Shown here: positions 1-11,760 of the stretch, piece after piece
Layout of the letters: every line of letters starts with the position of its first letter
Numbering within the stretch: the first letter of the stretch is position 1
DNA from: Daldinia sp. FL1419
Taxonomy: Eukaryota; Ascomycota; Sordariomycetes; Xylariales; Hypoxylaceae
Assembly: GCA_025201765.1 (NCBI GenBank)
Contig: MU623352.1
Coordinates: forward strand, 372,001-436,000
Direction of reading: 5' to 3'
Length of the DNA: 64,000 nucleotides
Notes under the pieces: generated by a model
The model's database searches: none
What the model saw: the letters and a program-made list of their open reading frames with translations, nothing else
What the model was told of the DNA's origin: nothing
Program-made: the position numbers and the translations under genes

Positions 1-430
1 TCCAATTTTGCCAATACAGTTCACCTTTCCCTTTCCTTGTTGGTTGCTAGGGCCGGATTCCCAGGACATTACAATACAGTTTTCGTGCATTGAGCATTAA
101 ACATTGGCGAACCAACCGTAGACAGAAGCCCCGAGTAAAAAAGAAGGACAAGAGAATTGATTCGTTCACAACCCCCAGCATCACGAGAACGCGATCATCA
201 TATCACCGCGCCCCTCTAGGATAGACGACTTCGCATAATTCTGAGACTTTCCATGACCATGCAGCTCAACGTTTTTCGGTAAAGCGCCTTAATTCCAGCT
301 CCAACTGGCCGGCACACTCTGCCCAGAGTCATTTCTACGACTAAACTATTCCCGGTTTCCCCGTCTTGATCTTTTCCCTAGGTAGAGCTAATACATCCGC
401 GCCGTTCTACTTATTTCTACGACTTACAAA
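1..430. other. Upstream region of the Nudix gene; no gene seen
   Basis: No open frame or RNA gene can be supported here. The stretch is moderately pyrimidine-rich just before the Nudix start at 431, as expected of a fungal 5' untranslated and promoter region. Confidence 0.5.
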
Positions 431-1026
431 ATGGCGTCTGGCTCCTCGAATCATCGTACAATGGAGTCTCGTACCGGTAGAACAAAACAACGTAAGTTTT
501 GTTACAAAATTCTTGATCGATTTGTCTTGATTTGTTCTCGTGGCGCGCTAGTTTGTAAACGGCCTACCCCATAGACCAACTGACCCTTGAATTTCCAGGC
601 TATAACTCGAAGGGTGAACGATTGGTAGCGGGAGTAGTACCTCTTACGGAGGATCGGCTATACGTTTTACTCATTCAATCGACTCGGAGAAAAGGCTGGG
701 TTCTTCCAAAAGGGGGATGGGAATCAGATGAAGAATGTACAGAGGCCGCTGAACGCGAAGCCTGGGAAGAAGCGGGTATAATAATTCGCATCGACTATGA
801 CCTCGGCGAAGTCATTGACTCAAGGCCGCCTAAGAGGCTATCCAAGGATGCTCCTAAAGCGCTATACCGCTTCTACGAGGCCACTGTCCTGACTGAGGAG
901 ACCAACTGGCCCGAGAAGCATAAGAGAGAACGCCAATGGTTCACATATACCCAGGCGAAGGAAGCTTTGTCTGATCGACCGGAGTTGCTACAGGCTCTCG
1001 AATTATCTACTATGCACAGAACATAA
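431..1026 (+). CDS. Nudix hydrolase, diphosphoinositol polyphosphate phosphohydrolase type (Aps1/Ddp1-like)
   Basis: Two exons, 431-491 and 599-1026, joined across an intron (GTAAGT donor, CCAG acceptor), give a 162-residue protein. The ATG at 431 is chosen because it splices in phase onto the main frame and adds a short basic N-terminus; the second exon alone has no suitable ATG. The Nudix box lies at about residues 59-81, with glycine, the REAWEEAG helix and the expected glutamates all present, preceded by a WVLPKGG segment. Known relatives are small cytosolic or nuclear enzymes that remove the beta-phosphate from diphosphoinositol polyphosphates and also cleave diadenosine polyphosphates. 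Length is normal for the family. The exact substrate is inferred from the family. The next gene (3056-5219) is on the opposite strand and convergent. Confidence 0.9.
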
Positions 1027-3055
1027 AAATCCCGGTGTAGCCGAGAAGAGCATTTCTTCAATGTCCCTCTCACCGTGCGGTTCGGCACACGTCTTTCTAT
1101 TGTCTATAAGATCCATTTGACCCCGTTCCAATCTGGAAAATTGCATAGACCAGGGTTCTGGAGTTGTCGGTATCTCTCCGAGATATTTCTTTATATCGTG
1201 CGGCATTATAATATTCATCTCCTTGGCCCTTTTATTCCTAACTAAGCCGGCAAGGGAGAGCTGGCCAAGATGACGAGCTTTGGTATCGCTAACGTCTTAT
1301 TAATCCCTGTTCTTCCCGCCCTTGTTTACTAATGAAAAGAAGACATACTGAGCTTGCATAGAACTAGGCGTTGTTGGCAACATGGTATAGAAGTTGTTGA
1401 AATCAAGATTGGTCGGCAGCGGCATTACATACATACGCGCCTAGAAAAACTGGCGTTAAATGGGTACACGTCTATAAATTTCAAGTAGCACCGAGAAGTA
1501 GGAGAGGTTTTGGTCCTCTCGAAATCTCGCCTTTTCGGGGCGAATTGCCGCCGCATTCTCAGCTAATGCGGGTGGTTTAAATAATACATTTACCAGCTGG
1601 ATTTTGCTGCATGTCAGTAACAGTACGTGCGTGCGTGCCTCGAGCAGGTGACTGGTATAAGGGGGTCAGATGAGAATCCCCGTTAAACTCCACGCGAGAA
1701 CAAGTATACCTAATACCTACCAGGTTTACCAGGTACACAAGTATACTACTACGTAGACCCCCATTTCCGTATTCGTGCCGTCACGTTGAGATTCCCGGAG
1801 ACGGGGCTAGGTTCATTGGTGGCTTTCGGTGCTCGGATAGGGGGCGGTGCCAAAGGAGCGTCGTAGTTGGGCCGGTAGAGCCTGCACGATGACTCTTGGT
1901 ACTGATCCTACTGACGTAGATGCGAGACGCGGGAACGCAAGATGGGAAAAAGGCAAACGTAAACGGAGACGGAAACGTAGCAGCATGGGATACGTGGTAC
2001 GTAAGGAGAGCGAGAAGTAGGTAAACGGAAAGGGTAGTTTGAACTCGGCATCCCGAAGCTCCCGCCACCGTCATTATGGGCTGGGATGGATGTACGAGCG
2101 TGGGATAAGATGGGATGGTTCTGGAACGTACATCTCACACTTATGTTCTGACTTACGGCTGCGTAGCTACCATATCCTACCCTACCCTACCCTACCTTAG
2201 GGACCCTAGCTGTCATCGTCAACCGAAGCTTATCCCTTCTAGCTGACCGGGCTGTGACAACGTGAGGCGCGTGCCTAGCTGCCTTCCTGGGCACTGGGTA
2301 CTGACTAATGAGACAGACGCGTTGTATCTACCACGTACACATACCTGTATGTATGTCTCACCGGACTCCCATCCTGGATTTGCGTTTGTTGTTAGCGTAG
2401 GAGAGAAGGGAGAAGCCGACCACCCGTCTAGCAGATTCACTAATATAAGTTATAACTAACCAACGAATATGTTGATTTATCATATCAGGATACCGACTTG
2501 TCTACCCTTGGATACCTAGATATGCTGTTTTGACAGTATGTGTATGGCTGGGTAGAAGCGGGTATAGAGACGCAAAGCACGAGAACACGATATTGATTAG
2601 GTAGGCTAGAGACGAGGCATGTTCGGAGACAGCGATGTATACGGGCGGATGCGTTGTGGACTAAACTAGGTAGTAAAGTAGCAAGGTAAATTCCCAGGTA
2701 TATGCATTGGCAGTTATAGGTATAGACAAAGGTATAGGTATATCTCCAGTACGTCCTCGTTCCCGGCAAGGCTTTGCTTCAGCCACGATTACTTCCATCT
2801 TCAGGCTCCCCTTTCACATTTACTCTTGCGGTATCCCCCTTTCTGCCTTTCTCATTCTTATTCCGTATTTCTACTTCCGCCTCACTTAACTATAGGTATC
2901 TAGGTAGGTTGGTAGGTTGGTAGGTTGTGGTATCATCTGACGAAATTACATCGATATTCAGTCATACTGGACAGCACTACACCGCGCCGCATATTATCGT
3001 CCGTGGCTGCCTGCTTCTCGTCCAATGTGTGCTATCCTCTAGCAGCACGCGTTAA
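1027..3055. other. Intergenic, about 2 kb, no gene seen
   Basis: Open frames here are short and start with non-ATG codons or lack recognisable content. Simple-sequence patches are present: a CCTAC tandem run at about 2175-2197 and a GGTAG/GGTTG run at about 2893-2928. Nothing else can be supported. Confidence 0.5.
2175..2197. repeat. CCTAC microsatellite
   Basis: Four perfect tandem copies of a 5-bp CCTAC unit. It resembles but does not match the fungal telomere unit TTAGGG, since one base is missing from every copy. Confidence 0.85.
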
Positions 3056-5219
3056 CTACCCCCCGAAAGGCCAATTCGGCCCCCGAGACTCGACCCTGCC
3101 GGACCTCGCCGCGTCGCTGGTCCCGCCGACCTCCGCCGATTCTCGCTGTCCCCGCTCCGCCTCCTCGCGCAGCCGTGCCGCGACGCCGTTGGGGGCCCTC
3201 CGGTTCCGGCTCATGATGGCTTCGGCGGCGGACCCTTTTGGTGGGCCGTTGCGGACTTTGGGGAACGTGGCGACTATATACAATGTTAGCTTTGTCTTTG
3301 GTTGTCGGTCTCTCTGACGAGGAAATGAAGTTAAAAGGGGGAAGGGAGGGGAGAGGGAATAGAAGCGCTGTGTCACGTACAACTAGCGCCTGCGTTCTTG
3401 GGGCGCCGGGACGGCGATTGTCCGTTGTCACCACCGGTCATGCTTGTGGTTGTCATTCGTAGGCTGGCGGTGTTGGTGTTGCGCATCGGGTTCATGGTAG
3501 TAGTGCGCGCGGTTGATAGTCGCCAGTTTGCGGGCGAGGGCTCGGCTGATTCTACGTCGCTGCTATCTCGGAATCGTAGTCGGTTTTGGCTGGTCATCGT
3601 CGCAGAGCGGTTGGCGGGAGCTACTCTGGGCTCTCCCGCCTCCGAATTTCGAACGGATCGAGTAGCTACTGGAAGTGGTTCTACGATCTGCGGTTCCGCG
3701 AACGATGCCGGCGATGCCGTCGATGTTGGCGATGTTGGCGAAAAGGGTTGGGGTTGGGGTTGAGGTGGTGTTGACTCCCCCATCGGTATTGGTATCGGTA
3801 TCGGCGTCGCTGTCGCTGTCGTAGGAGTCTCCACGGGAAGTGATGGCGCAGGCGAAAGGATCGGGCTAAGTAAAGCTCTCTGATCTTCCTCTTTTACCTT
3901 TTCCTTCCCTTTGTTATTATTGCTGCCCACTCTTATAAGTCGCACGCTCGTTGCGCTCTTGACGCTATTGTCCTTCTGCAACCTGAAACTCGCCGGCGAG
4001 ACGCCATAGACATCATTGTTCACAGACGCCTTCTCGTCGTTATTACTGTAGGTACTCCTCGCGAAGCCAATGTCACTTGGACTATCTTCGTTGGTCTTCT
4101 TTTTTAAGAAAGGGGTCAAGGTCAGGTCTGGAAGCTTGAACTTGTCCATTGGGTAACCTGTTCCACCGCCAAACGGCGTAAATCGGGGGGTTCCCGGGGT
4201 GCCTCGAACAGCAATTGGTTTCTCGTACTGGCTCTCGGTATTGTTTGCCTCCCTGGCTAGACCCTCGCGATCACGCCTCTTCTTCCGCCGGTAGCGTACG
4301 ATGAAGCATGAAGCGATAGTTGTGAGTACAGCTGTGCCGATTACGGATACTGTGACTATAATGGCGACGTTTGTGCCTGATACTGAATTAGATTGTACTT
4401 GAGTTACGATCGAGTTTGCATCGCCCTGTTGTACGAAGTTAGCTAAGAGTACCGATATATCCGTGAAGGTGAAGATCCTCAGATACGCACCCTGATGCCG
4501 CTTGCGTCCGCCCTCGCCTCCTGAATCCGACTCGCGGCTATATTCACCGCGTTCGCCGCGCTCGAGCTTGCCTCTTGTTGAGCAGCGCTAACTACACTAC
4601 TAGCACTGCTCTGAACGCTGGCTAAGTTGGACGAGATCCGGCTGCTCATACTTGATAGCGAGCGCGAGATATCCTCGCTTGCGCGCGCACTGGCCGCCGA
4701 TACGGCGCTGGTGGCGGACGATTGGGTTTGCGATAGTTGCCGGTTAGCGTCGTCGGCATTCTGGTTGGCAGACCGGACTGCTTGGTCGGCGGACTGCCGG
4801 ACGGACTGGGCGGATTGAGATATAAGGCTCATGGCCGAAGAGGCGCTCGACGAGACGGATGATATAGCTCGGGTCGCGGATTCTGAGAGGGACCGGAGCT
4901 GCTGCGAGAGAGCCTGGATTTGGCCGTCATCTTGACGCTTTTGCGGTGGCGGCGTTGGTTGGGGAGTTGTTAGAGCTGGTGCTGCCTGTTCTTTGGGACT
5001 CCTTCTCGTAGAGCCTGGCACCCCTTCTATTATAAACCTCCTATCCTCACTACCCTCCTCGACGACGCCATGACTAAAATGTGAATATTCCCCCCGTGGC
5101 ACTTGAGCTACCTCGTGTAGCATCAACTTATTATCCTTTCCAATATCTTCATTAGCCCATATCCCTATCGTGCCCAGCGCGAATAGTAGAGAGCACCGCA
5201 AGAGCCCGCTCCGCAGCAT
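3056..5219 (-). CDS. Ser-rich single-pass plasma membrane protein, Mid2-like architecture
   Basis: Three exons on the minus strand (5219-4491, 4425-3381, 3273-3056) give 663 residues. Both introns have good signals: GTGCGT with CAACAG and a GCTAAC branch, then GTACGT with TATATAG and a GCTAAC branch. An N-terminal signal peptide (about residues 1-22, hydrophobic LLFALGTIGIW core) is followed by a QKR processing-like site and a long Ser/Ala/Gln-rich, low-complexity ectodomain. One transmembrane segment (VAIIVTVSVIGTAVLTTIA, about residues 262-283) comes next, then a basic stop-transfer stretch (RYRRKKRR) and a long Pro/Thr/Ser-rich cytoplasmic tail. The conserved-looking last exon (ATFPKVRNGPPKG) supports the third exon. 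This layout is that of fungal wall-stress sensor-like proteins; the function is inferred from topology only. Confidence 0.75.
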
Positions 5220-5807
5220 CGTTCATGAGCCCATAACGAGTGATCCGAACTAGTACTTGTCGCCAGGACGATGTCATCAAGACGGAAAAGAATGCGAGAG
5301 AAGGGAAGGAAGGACTGAAAGACCAGGTTGAAACCGAGAGCAGGGTCAAAGCACACATATGGTGGCTTTCCACTATCGACAAGCCCGTCGTTCTCCATCC
5401 TGTTCGGCCGAACTTCTTCCTGCTTACGCGACTGTAGATGGGTATTGTGTCTAGGCCACATACGTATGTAGTTGCTAGGATCTAACCTAGTTGCTAGGAT
5501 CTGATGTTGTCCGACCAGGTTGACGAGAGGGCGATTTCATGCGAACATCGGTTACCACGCCGTTGGTGTTGAGCCCGGATTCGGGACGATGCGGCGTGAC
5601 GAAGCCCCCTGCAGGGAGCAACCCAAAAATGGCGAGCCGGGGTATGTGTGATCGCCTTAGTCAACCCAGTGAGTCTTTGCGTGGTGTTGGTCACCTGTAT
5701 GATCTACGATTAGAAACGAGGCGATAGGTGGGTTTAGGTACGAATCGCATTGATTCCACGCCTAGATATGGCAAGCCGGTCATGTTGCGCACCGGTGGTA
5801 CCGTATT

Positions 5808-5860
5808 GGTGTTTGGTGTTTGGTGTAGGTGTAGAGGTGTGTGTGTGTGTGTATGTGTGT
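5808..5860. repeat. GT-rich microsatellite
   Basis: A run of GGTGTTT and GGTGTA words grades into an almost perfect (GT)n tract ending near 5860. Confidence 0.9.
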
Positions 5861-6474
5861 TATACCGACTCCAACTCGGCGATGATTCCGAATCGGAGAA
5901 GCTATTTCTAGGATTCTTGGTTACATTCTCTATTTTACGTAGTAGTGCGTTAATATGAATATTATTCATAATTTAATCGAACTTATAATAGTTCTTTACT
6001 TAGAGTTATTAAGAGTATAAGTGAATTAATTGTATGTATACCTACTTCCTAGGTAGGCATATATGTATTATACTAGTAACTAACCTCTTCGTCTAAGTGA
6101 AGAGAAGAGACCGTGATAGAGAGTACACGGACATACGCACGTCCCACTTAGCTGACAGTCTCGGTAGCCCCTGGCCCTGACATTGCCGATATATTTAAGG
6201 TTAATTGTTAATTTGGTACCGATCTTCTGGTCACCCGCTCATCTCGCCGTCTCGTCTTGACACCATCACCGAATCTCCGAAAACCGCCCCTGTTACTTGA
6301 TCTTTCATATTTCACATAACTACATAGTATATTCTTACATGGATACCGTAAAGTCGAAAATGTGCTAGCACGTAGTAGCACTGCGTCGTCGTAAACCCAG
6401 GGCGTGGCTGAAACGTACGGCCGTCCCTTTTAGCACCGGATGGTTGACACCCGAAAAATTGGCATCGGTTTCTT

Positions 6475-6512
6475 ACCTAGATCCTAGGAAAAGACCTAGA
6501 TCCCAGGAAAAG
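6475..6512. repeat. 19-bp tandem duplication
   Basis: Two abutting 19-bp copies of ACCTAGATCCTAGGAAAAG differ by one C/T substitution in the second copy. Confidence 0.9.
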
Positions 6513-7210
6513 AGGAAGGATTAACTTTGCAAACATGGTCCCTTGCTATTCTTCTCTTCAGTAGAAGCAGCCAACCGGAAAGATTCCTCAAGAACGCCTC
6601 TGCATGTGAGATTGAGCCAAGAGAATGTTGTGCCCGCGGAGGAGGACAAGAGTACCTAGTAAGCAATTCTGACCCTCGTATACAGACGAACATTGGGGTA
6701 CGTGCCTGTATCGCTCAAGAGTTATCTTCTCTAAGCGTAGCTTTTCTGCTGTGTATTTCTTATTCATTTGATATTTAGATCACCTTTTAACTCAATGATA
6801 TCTCGAGCCAACATAATTATCGGGGGATATTCATTAAATACTGTTCTTGATCGTGCCGTATTCGTTTTCAAGACGTACATAATTGTTAGACACTCGGTTT
6901 CGATAAGCCTAACGTCAACAACCTCGCTGGGGCTGACCCGAGAAAATATTGTAACACATCCATCCATTTCATCCAGCAGCGCTTTGTCGGACTAAGGCCA
7001 ATCTCCAAGCCGTAAAAACACCTATGTAATGCCAGTATGTGTCCCGTTGGTATAGTCGGGGCTACAGAATATCCGAATCTAATATCCTTGTGCTCCTTAA
7101 ACGCCTATAACAAACACACGAATGCCGCCACTCTCCTTTTGGTCGTCGCGGCGTCGGGTTTAGTACCTGCATTAGGATATCTTGTTTTCGTCATACGTTA
7201 TCATGTACTT

Positions 7211-8264
7211 TCATGCCCTAGAAAATGACGTCCGCCACTGTTGCGAAAATCGTTCGGCCTCCTTAGCACAGCTATTATCTCCAGCGTTAGAGCAGTGGGC
7301 AAAAACAACAGCAATGTCTCCATCCTTGTACTGCTCGCCGTGGCCGTTATTACTATATGCGTTTATGATTCGTTGAGGAACGATCGCCAGCTTCGACAAG
7401 ATCGTCGGATGCCATTGAACGATATGTTCCTAGTATGGGTCAGCACGTCATTCCCAACGTCGAGTTAGGGCGGGAGCAAAATAGGGGCTTACCAAGGCAT
7501 GCGTCTCTGCTTTCTGGAAGTTGTAGCTCCGATATAATGGATCAAACCAAGTGTCAAGGAAGAATTTGGCCCATTCGCCGTTCTTGATCACGAAACTGGT
7601 CGAAGATAGACCATCCTTATCCTGCGTAAGAACAAATTCGACGTCACCCCCCTTAAGGTGAGAAAACGTCTTGATAATGCTGTCCGGGGGAACAACCGGG
7701 AGGTCTTTAAACATGGAGGCTTCAAGTTTGCTCGGGCTCATAACGTAGTCTTCCACCTTCAGATGCGGATTCATAATGAGCGCGTTCTGGTCGAGAAACC
7801 ACATGTATTTACAATCGGGGTATTTGGTTATGGCGTGGCGCATTGCCACGACTTTCGCCCAAGACGCAGGTGATCCATTGAGGTTATAGTCGCTCGCCTT
7901 AACAAGTAATGTGCCGTAGCCTGCCCGGTAGTTTAGTAAAAGACACAGGAATAACTAGACCACCGTCAACCTTACCGTGCTTTTCTGCATACTGCATCCT
8001 ATTTTCTCTAATATTCTTCATATACACCGAATTATCATTCCTGTCATCGAATACGGTTACCAACACGACGGGAGGCTTCCCCGATATCGTACGGTGACCT
8101 GCATGTTTCGAACCGCCAGAAAACAACCATATTAAACCAATAATTATTAACCCAAACAGAGCAATCGGCTTGAGTTGGCTCCTCCGTATTCTTGGTATCC
8201 GCGTGGAACGAGGTAGGTAAGGTGGAGGATTCGAACTTTTTCGGGGAGGATAGGCGTAATGCAT
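7211..8264 (-). CDS. GT34 alpha-1,6-mannosyltransferase subunit (Mnn10/Mnn11/Gma12 family)
   Basis: Three exons (8264-7976, 7920-7493, 7429-7211) give 311 residues. Introns are 55 and 63 bp with GTAAGG/GTAAGC donors and in-phase joins. It has type II membrane topology: a basic Pro-rich cytoplasmic N-terminus, one anchor at about residues 32-49 (PIALFGLIIIGLIWLF), then a lumenal catalytic domain. Family landmarks are VVLVTVFDD, the YAEKHGYGTLLVKASDY segment, SWAKVVAMRHA, and the metal-binding region MWFLDQNALIMNP (about 137-147). A C-terminal block (EHIVQWHP, then VPQRIINAY) recovers only once the second intron is removed, which supports the model. Members act in Golgi N-glycan mannan backbone extension as part of mannosyltransferase complexes. 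The nucleotide-sugar motif reads DQN rather than DQD, which may mark the Mnn11-like branch. Confidence 0.88.
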
Positions 8265-9863
8265 GTTGAAGATCGGCAGAGAGGGCTAATAGCCTCTCTT
8301 GGGACTCGGGAACAGGAACGGTGAGGTGGACGGCCGCCTCGCGTGGAGGCTGGTTGGGAATAATGAAGACGGCGCGTGACGTTTCGTCTCCTACACCGGT
8401 TGCGATCAAAGTAGTTTTTCGATTGCAGACACTATGATAGCCAAACGACACAATTCATAAAGTATACCCTTGACTACCTAGATAGGGAGCAATTGAACCG
8501 AAAGGCGGGCACTTTCGCCCGGTATCTAGAAGGGAGGAACGTGGCCACTCTGGCGCAATCGGAGCCGAGAAGGGGTGGAAGTGATGGACTAGACGATAAA
8601 ACGAGCGACGAGATAAGCGTACGTTCGTGGGGAAATGTTAGGATTTCGAGTAGACTATGAGTCTTAGTCGCATCGAGTCGACTTTGGATGTTGATAATTG
8701 GGAAAGCCTTAATTAGTTATTATTTCAGACACGGGTTTAGCGGTTTATGATCTGACTTGTCGCAAAAAAGAAAAAAAGAGAAAAAAAAGAACATGTATAC
8801 AAGGTTAGAAGAGTACAAGTTATGGTATGCAGCCCATCGCCAGATTGCATGTACGGAAACTCATTTTTGGCAGCACTTAATTCAACTTAATTTGACTCTT
8901 AGCGCTATTGGAACGGCCTGGACCCCTGTTACAAGGGTGGCTGCTTTTGGTTTGGCTGTTTGTCTTGCAGGTGGATAAGCTAGACTGGAATCAGCTCCAT
9001 TCCACCACGCGCTTACCTAATAAAGGTACCCAAGTACGTAGCAGTCATCTATCTAATCGGACCTCGAGATGCATCGAGCTGATATATCAATGCCTCATCG
9101 TGGTACTTGAGGTGAGTAGGTAGTCAAGCGTAAATTATGTCAAATTAAGAATAGAATAATAAAAAGACTACGTCTGCGAATATGAGATAGGAAAAAAAAT
9201 AGATGTATCAGAAATTAGCCAGACAACACCTTTATACAAAAACCATTAGTTGGAAAAAAAGGGTCGCCGAGCCAAAGTAACTCAAAAAGAGTCAGAGGCA
9301 GCAGGCTGAATTTATGACATCCTCGAACAAATCTGCGTGCGAGTAAAAGCAAGACGCTTTACTCATCAGATCGCATCGGGGTATCCATCTCTGCACACAG
9401 ACTAGTTGACAAGTTATGGAAGAGCATCTTCGAGGCAACTTAAGAGTGTGCATTGCGTGTATGAAAACACTTGAATCTTGCGTTTTTGCTTGGGTTTTGT
9501 AAAAATGTGTACAGTCACGTGTAACTAAATCACGTGATACGACCCGCTCGTATGTATTTTGATCCCAATAAGTCTTCATGCTAACGCCGATTAGCTGTAT
9601 TTGACTAAATAATAAGAAGGCAAAGTCCGAGATTGAAGTCATGGTGCGGTACTATATTATATTTCAGGGGTACACGTAGATTACCTACCTAGGTACCTAG
9701 ACAGGATGAGGGGAGGGATGTAGCTTCATGGTCATTTCTTGAGATGTGTAATAACTATTGGGGGTTCGATATTATACAAACATTGCGCTCCCTTCAAAAA
9801 GAGGTATAGGTAATTGAAATGGGCTGTAAATTAAAATTATAAATTTAATTCTTCCTTTCCATA
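8265..9863. other. Intergenic; no supported gene
   Basis: An ATG-initiated minus-strand frame at 9292-9642 (116 codons) has no recognisable motif and is not called. A poly-purine run lies at about 8763-8791. The palindromic words CCTACCTAGGTACCTAG occur near 9682-9700. Confidence 0.5.
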
Positions 9864-10809
9864 TCAATCTTCGTCATCACTGTCCTCAGCGCTATTATCA
9901 TTATTGTCGCGCTGAACGTTCAGAATTCTCTGACTCGCCCTGTCCAGGGTTTTCTCGGTCCACGATCGCGTAGCCTTCCAAACCGTCTAGATATATTAGC
10001 GATAATTTTACATGTTACCGAAACCAGAGACTTACGTATAAGAATGTGAAGACACCGATGATGACGAGAGCCAGGTTGATGCTTTGCATGCGCTCGCGCC
10101 CAGTTCCGGCACGGCGACCACCACCTCCACCTACGATACCGCTAGTCCGCAAGTTCCACCACTGCCAGGGGCTCATAACAAGGAACGCCTTGACAAATCC
10201 AAGCAGTCCTAGAGAGAAAAGCCCTTTGAGAAAGTGGCCGAACCAACCGGATTCCTCTAGGAGATCAAGATCGTCATCCAAACTAATGTGGCCAGTTGTG
10301 ACTGACTCTGCTATGGTACCAACAGGATCGAGCCATAGGTTGAGAATAGGGTCGGCTACAAATCCTAGTAAGAATATCGTGAAGAAGAGAATGAGTACAG
10401 TGAGCCCCAGAGCTACGAGCGGACTCCGGAGTCGTTGCGCCCATGTTAACCTCTCCATCCTATATTGGTAGTGGCATCGATTGCATTTCCAAGCGCTAGG
10501 GTTTTCATTCATCCAGAGCTTTAAGCAGCCTTCATGGACATATTTGACGCTGCCTTTACAGAGACATGGATTGATAAGACGGTCCCCGTTCTCGGATATA
10601 TAATGCCTTTTCGGTCGCCGGTTGCGCAGACCGTCCAAGAAGCCCGTCTCTTCATATGTCGGTTCTACTTCATCATGGCATATCCAACACATTCGAACAT
10701 GCTTTTTTGGGTCATCCTGATTCGACGTTGGTTGCGATCCAGGTTGCGATCGAGGCCGTCGGAAGAAGTCGCTGCCAGTGGCAGTTCCGAACGACGGTTG
10801 GGTGTCCAT
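9864..10809 (-). CDS. RING-CH (MARCH-type) membrane E3 ubiquitin ligase-like protein
   Basis: Two exons (10809-10036 and 9986-9864), separated by a 49-bp intron (GTAAGT donor, ATCTAG acceptor), give 298 residues. The RING-CH domain starts at about residue 41: CWIC, then NPCLCKGS, HEGC and CNRC supply the C4HC3 zinc ligands. Hydrophobic segments follow (LVALGLTVLILFFTIFLLGF; FSLGLLGFVKAFLVM; LALVIIGVFTFLY), then an acidic C-terminus ending SAEDSDDED. The first exon remains open upstream to 10983, but the first real ATG is at 10809. Members of this family ubiquitinate membrane substrates in the endomembrane system or mitochondria; the target is unknown here. Confidence 0.85.
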
Positions 10810-11292
10810 CGTGGATCCTGACGGAGGTATCGGTAAGCCGTTTGGGTCTCCGGCTCGCTCGGTATGTCGTGTCTGGTTAAAAGAAATAAGACTATAAAGG
10901 AAATGGGAAACCGAAACTATAGCTTGGGGCACCTCACAATACGTACGGCGAGGACAAAGTTCAAGGGGGATAGAAAATACCAAAATATCCTACTCAGATT
11001 CTCACCGTAATAATATTCTTCAAGTTCGGATAGAATCTAGAAGGATAGGGTCGAGGACCATTGCCTGACGTACGGATACAGAGGGCGCACTAGGCCGAAT
11101 TAAGAATATCAAGATGATATTTAGAAGAATATAGCATACGTAAAGTAGACATACGCAAAGGAAGAAAGAGGATAAGATAGCTCGGTCTAAGTCTTTAGGT
11201 TAGAAAAAGGGAAATAAGAGGCTGCAGCACTAAGAGGCAGGCTGTGTTGTTCGCGCGGTTCGTGCTGGCCGTTTTAGATGCAAGCCCACGAG

Positions 11293-11324
11293 TTGTCGAC
11301 TTGTCAACTTGTCAACTTGTCAAT
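11293..11324. repeat. 8-bp tandem repeat (TTGTCAAC)
   Basis: Four consecutive 8-bp units, with single substitutions in the outer copies. Confidence 0.9.
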
Positions 11325-11579
11325 CGTAACAACTGTTCCCTCCGTCTGGGCGAGTGTCTAGGTAATACTCTAGCTGTTTTTGAGCACCAATCTTAGATTT
11401 GGCATGCTGTATGACTGGATTAAGCAAGCATACTCAGGTCCCTTTTTTTTCCTTTTGTTTTTGTTTTCTTTTCTTTTACCCGACGTAGGTGGAATAATGA
11501 AAGAGTCAGGCGATACGAGTTGTAACGTCGAAAGTTAGGTCCTTTCTAGAAATTTCAACTTCGTTTAGCGAATAAATAG

Positions 11580-11584
11580 GATTC
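11580..11584. repeat. Target-site duplication GATTC, left copy
   Basis: This 5-bp word directly abuts the 5' LTR and is repeated exactly at 17575-17579, directly after the 3' LTR. A 5-bp duplication is the normal size for Copia-type integration. Confidence 0.9.
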
Positions 11585-11760
11585 TGTTGGCAGGAAGGAG
11601 CTCTATAGCACCTGCCTGGCTTATTATGTAATTAGAGTACGTACCAGAGCTAAGCCCAGGTTCCTACTTAAAGTGGGTTAACCCATAAATTTCTTAATTT
11701 TTAAATAATTTTATTTATTTACTGAATATAACAATATATTATAATTTAATAATTTTTTCA
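11585..11760 (+). repeat. 5' LTR of the Copia element
   Basis: It starts TGTTGG and ends TTCA, so it has TG...CA ends. It aligns without gaps over 176 bp with 17399-17574. The first ~110 bp keep normal base composition; the inner part is AT-converted. Confidence 0.93.

Larger units (their letters stand above)
5220..7210. other. Intergenic with small repeats; no gene seen
   Basis: No frame here has convincing coding character. It holds a 14-bp duplication at 5470-5483 and 5489-5502, a GT microsatellite at about 5837-5860, and a 19-bp near-perfect tandem duplication at 6475-6493 and 6494-6512. The stretch 5950-6100 is AT-rich. Confidence 0.5.
10810..11584. other. Intergenic between RING-CH gene and retrotransposon
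   Basis: No gene is seen. It contains four tandem 8-bp units at about 11293-11324 and a T-rich stretch near 11440-11480. It ends at the GATTC target-site copy (11580-11584) of the retroelement. Confidence 0.5.

Noticed and set aside
2175..2197. Interstitial telomere repeat
   Set aside because: The unit is the 5-mer CCTAC, not the 6-mer CCCTAA of fungal telomeres.
2925..3317. Plus-strand 130-codon frame
   Set aside because: It begins with TTG and overlaps the antisense last exon of the membrane protein, which has clean splice sites and a plausible protein end.
9292..9642. 116-codon minus-strand frame starting with ATG
   Set aside because: No motif, no neighbour context and no splice support; it could be chance.
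10810..10983. N-terminal extension of the RING-CH protein
   Set aside because: The extended frame starts with TTG; the first ATG is at 10809, directly before the expected domain arrangement.
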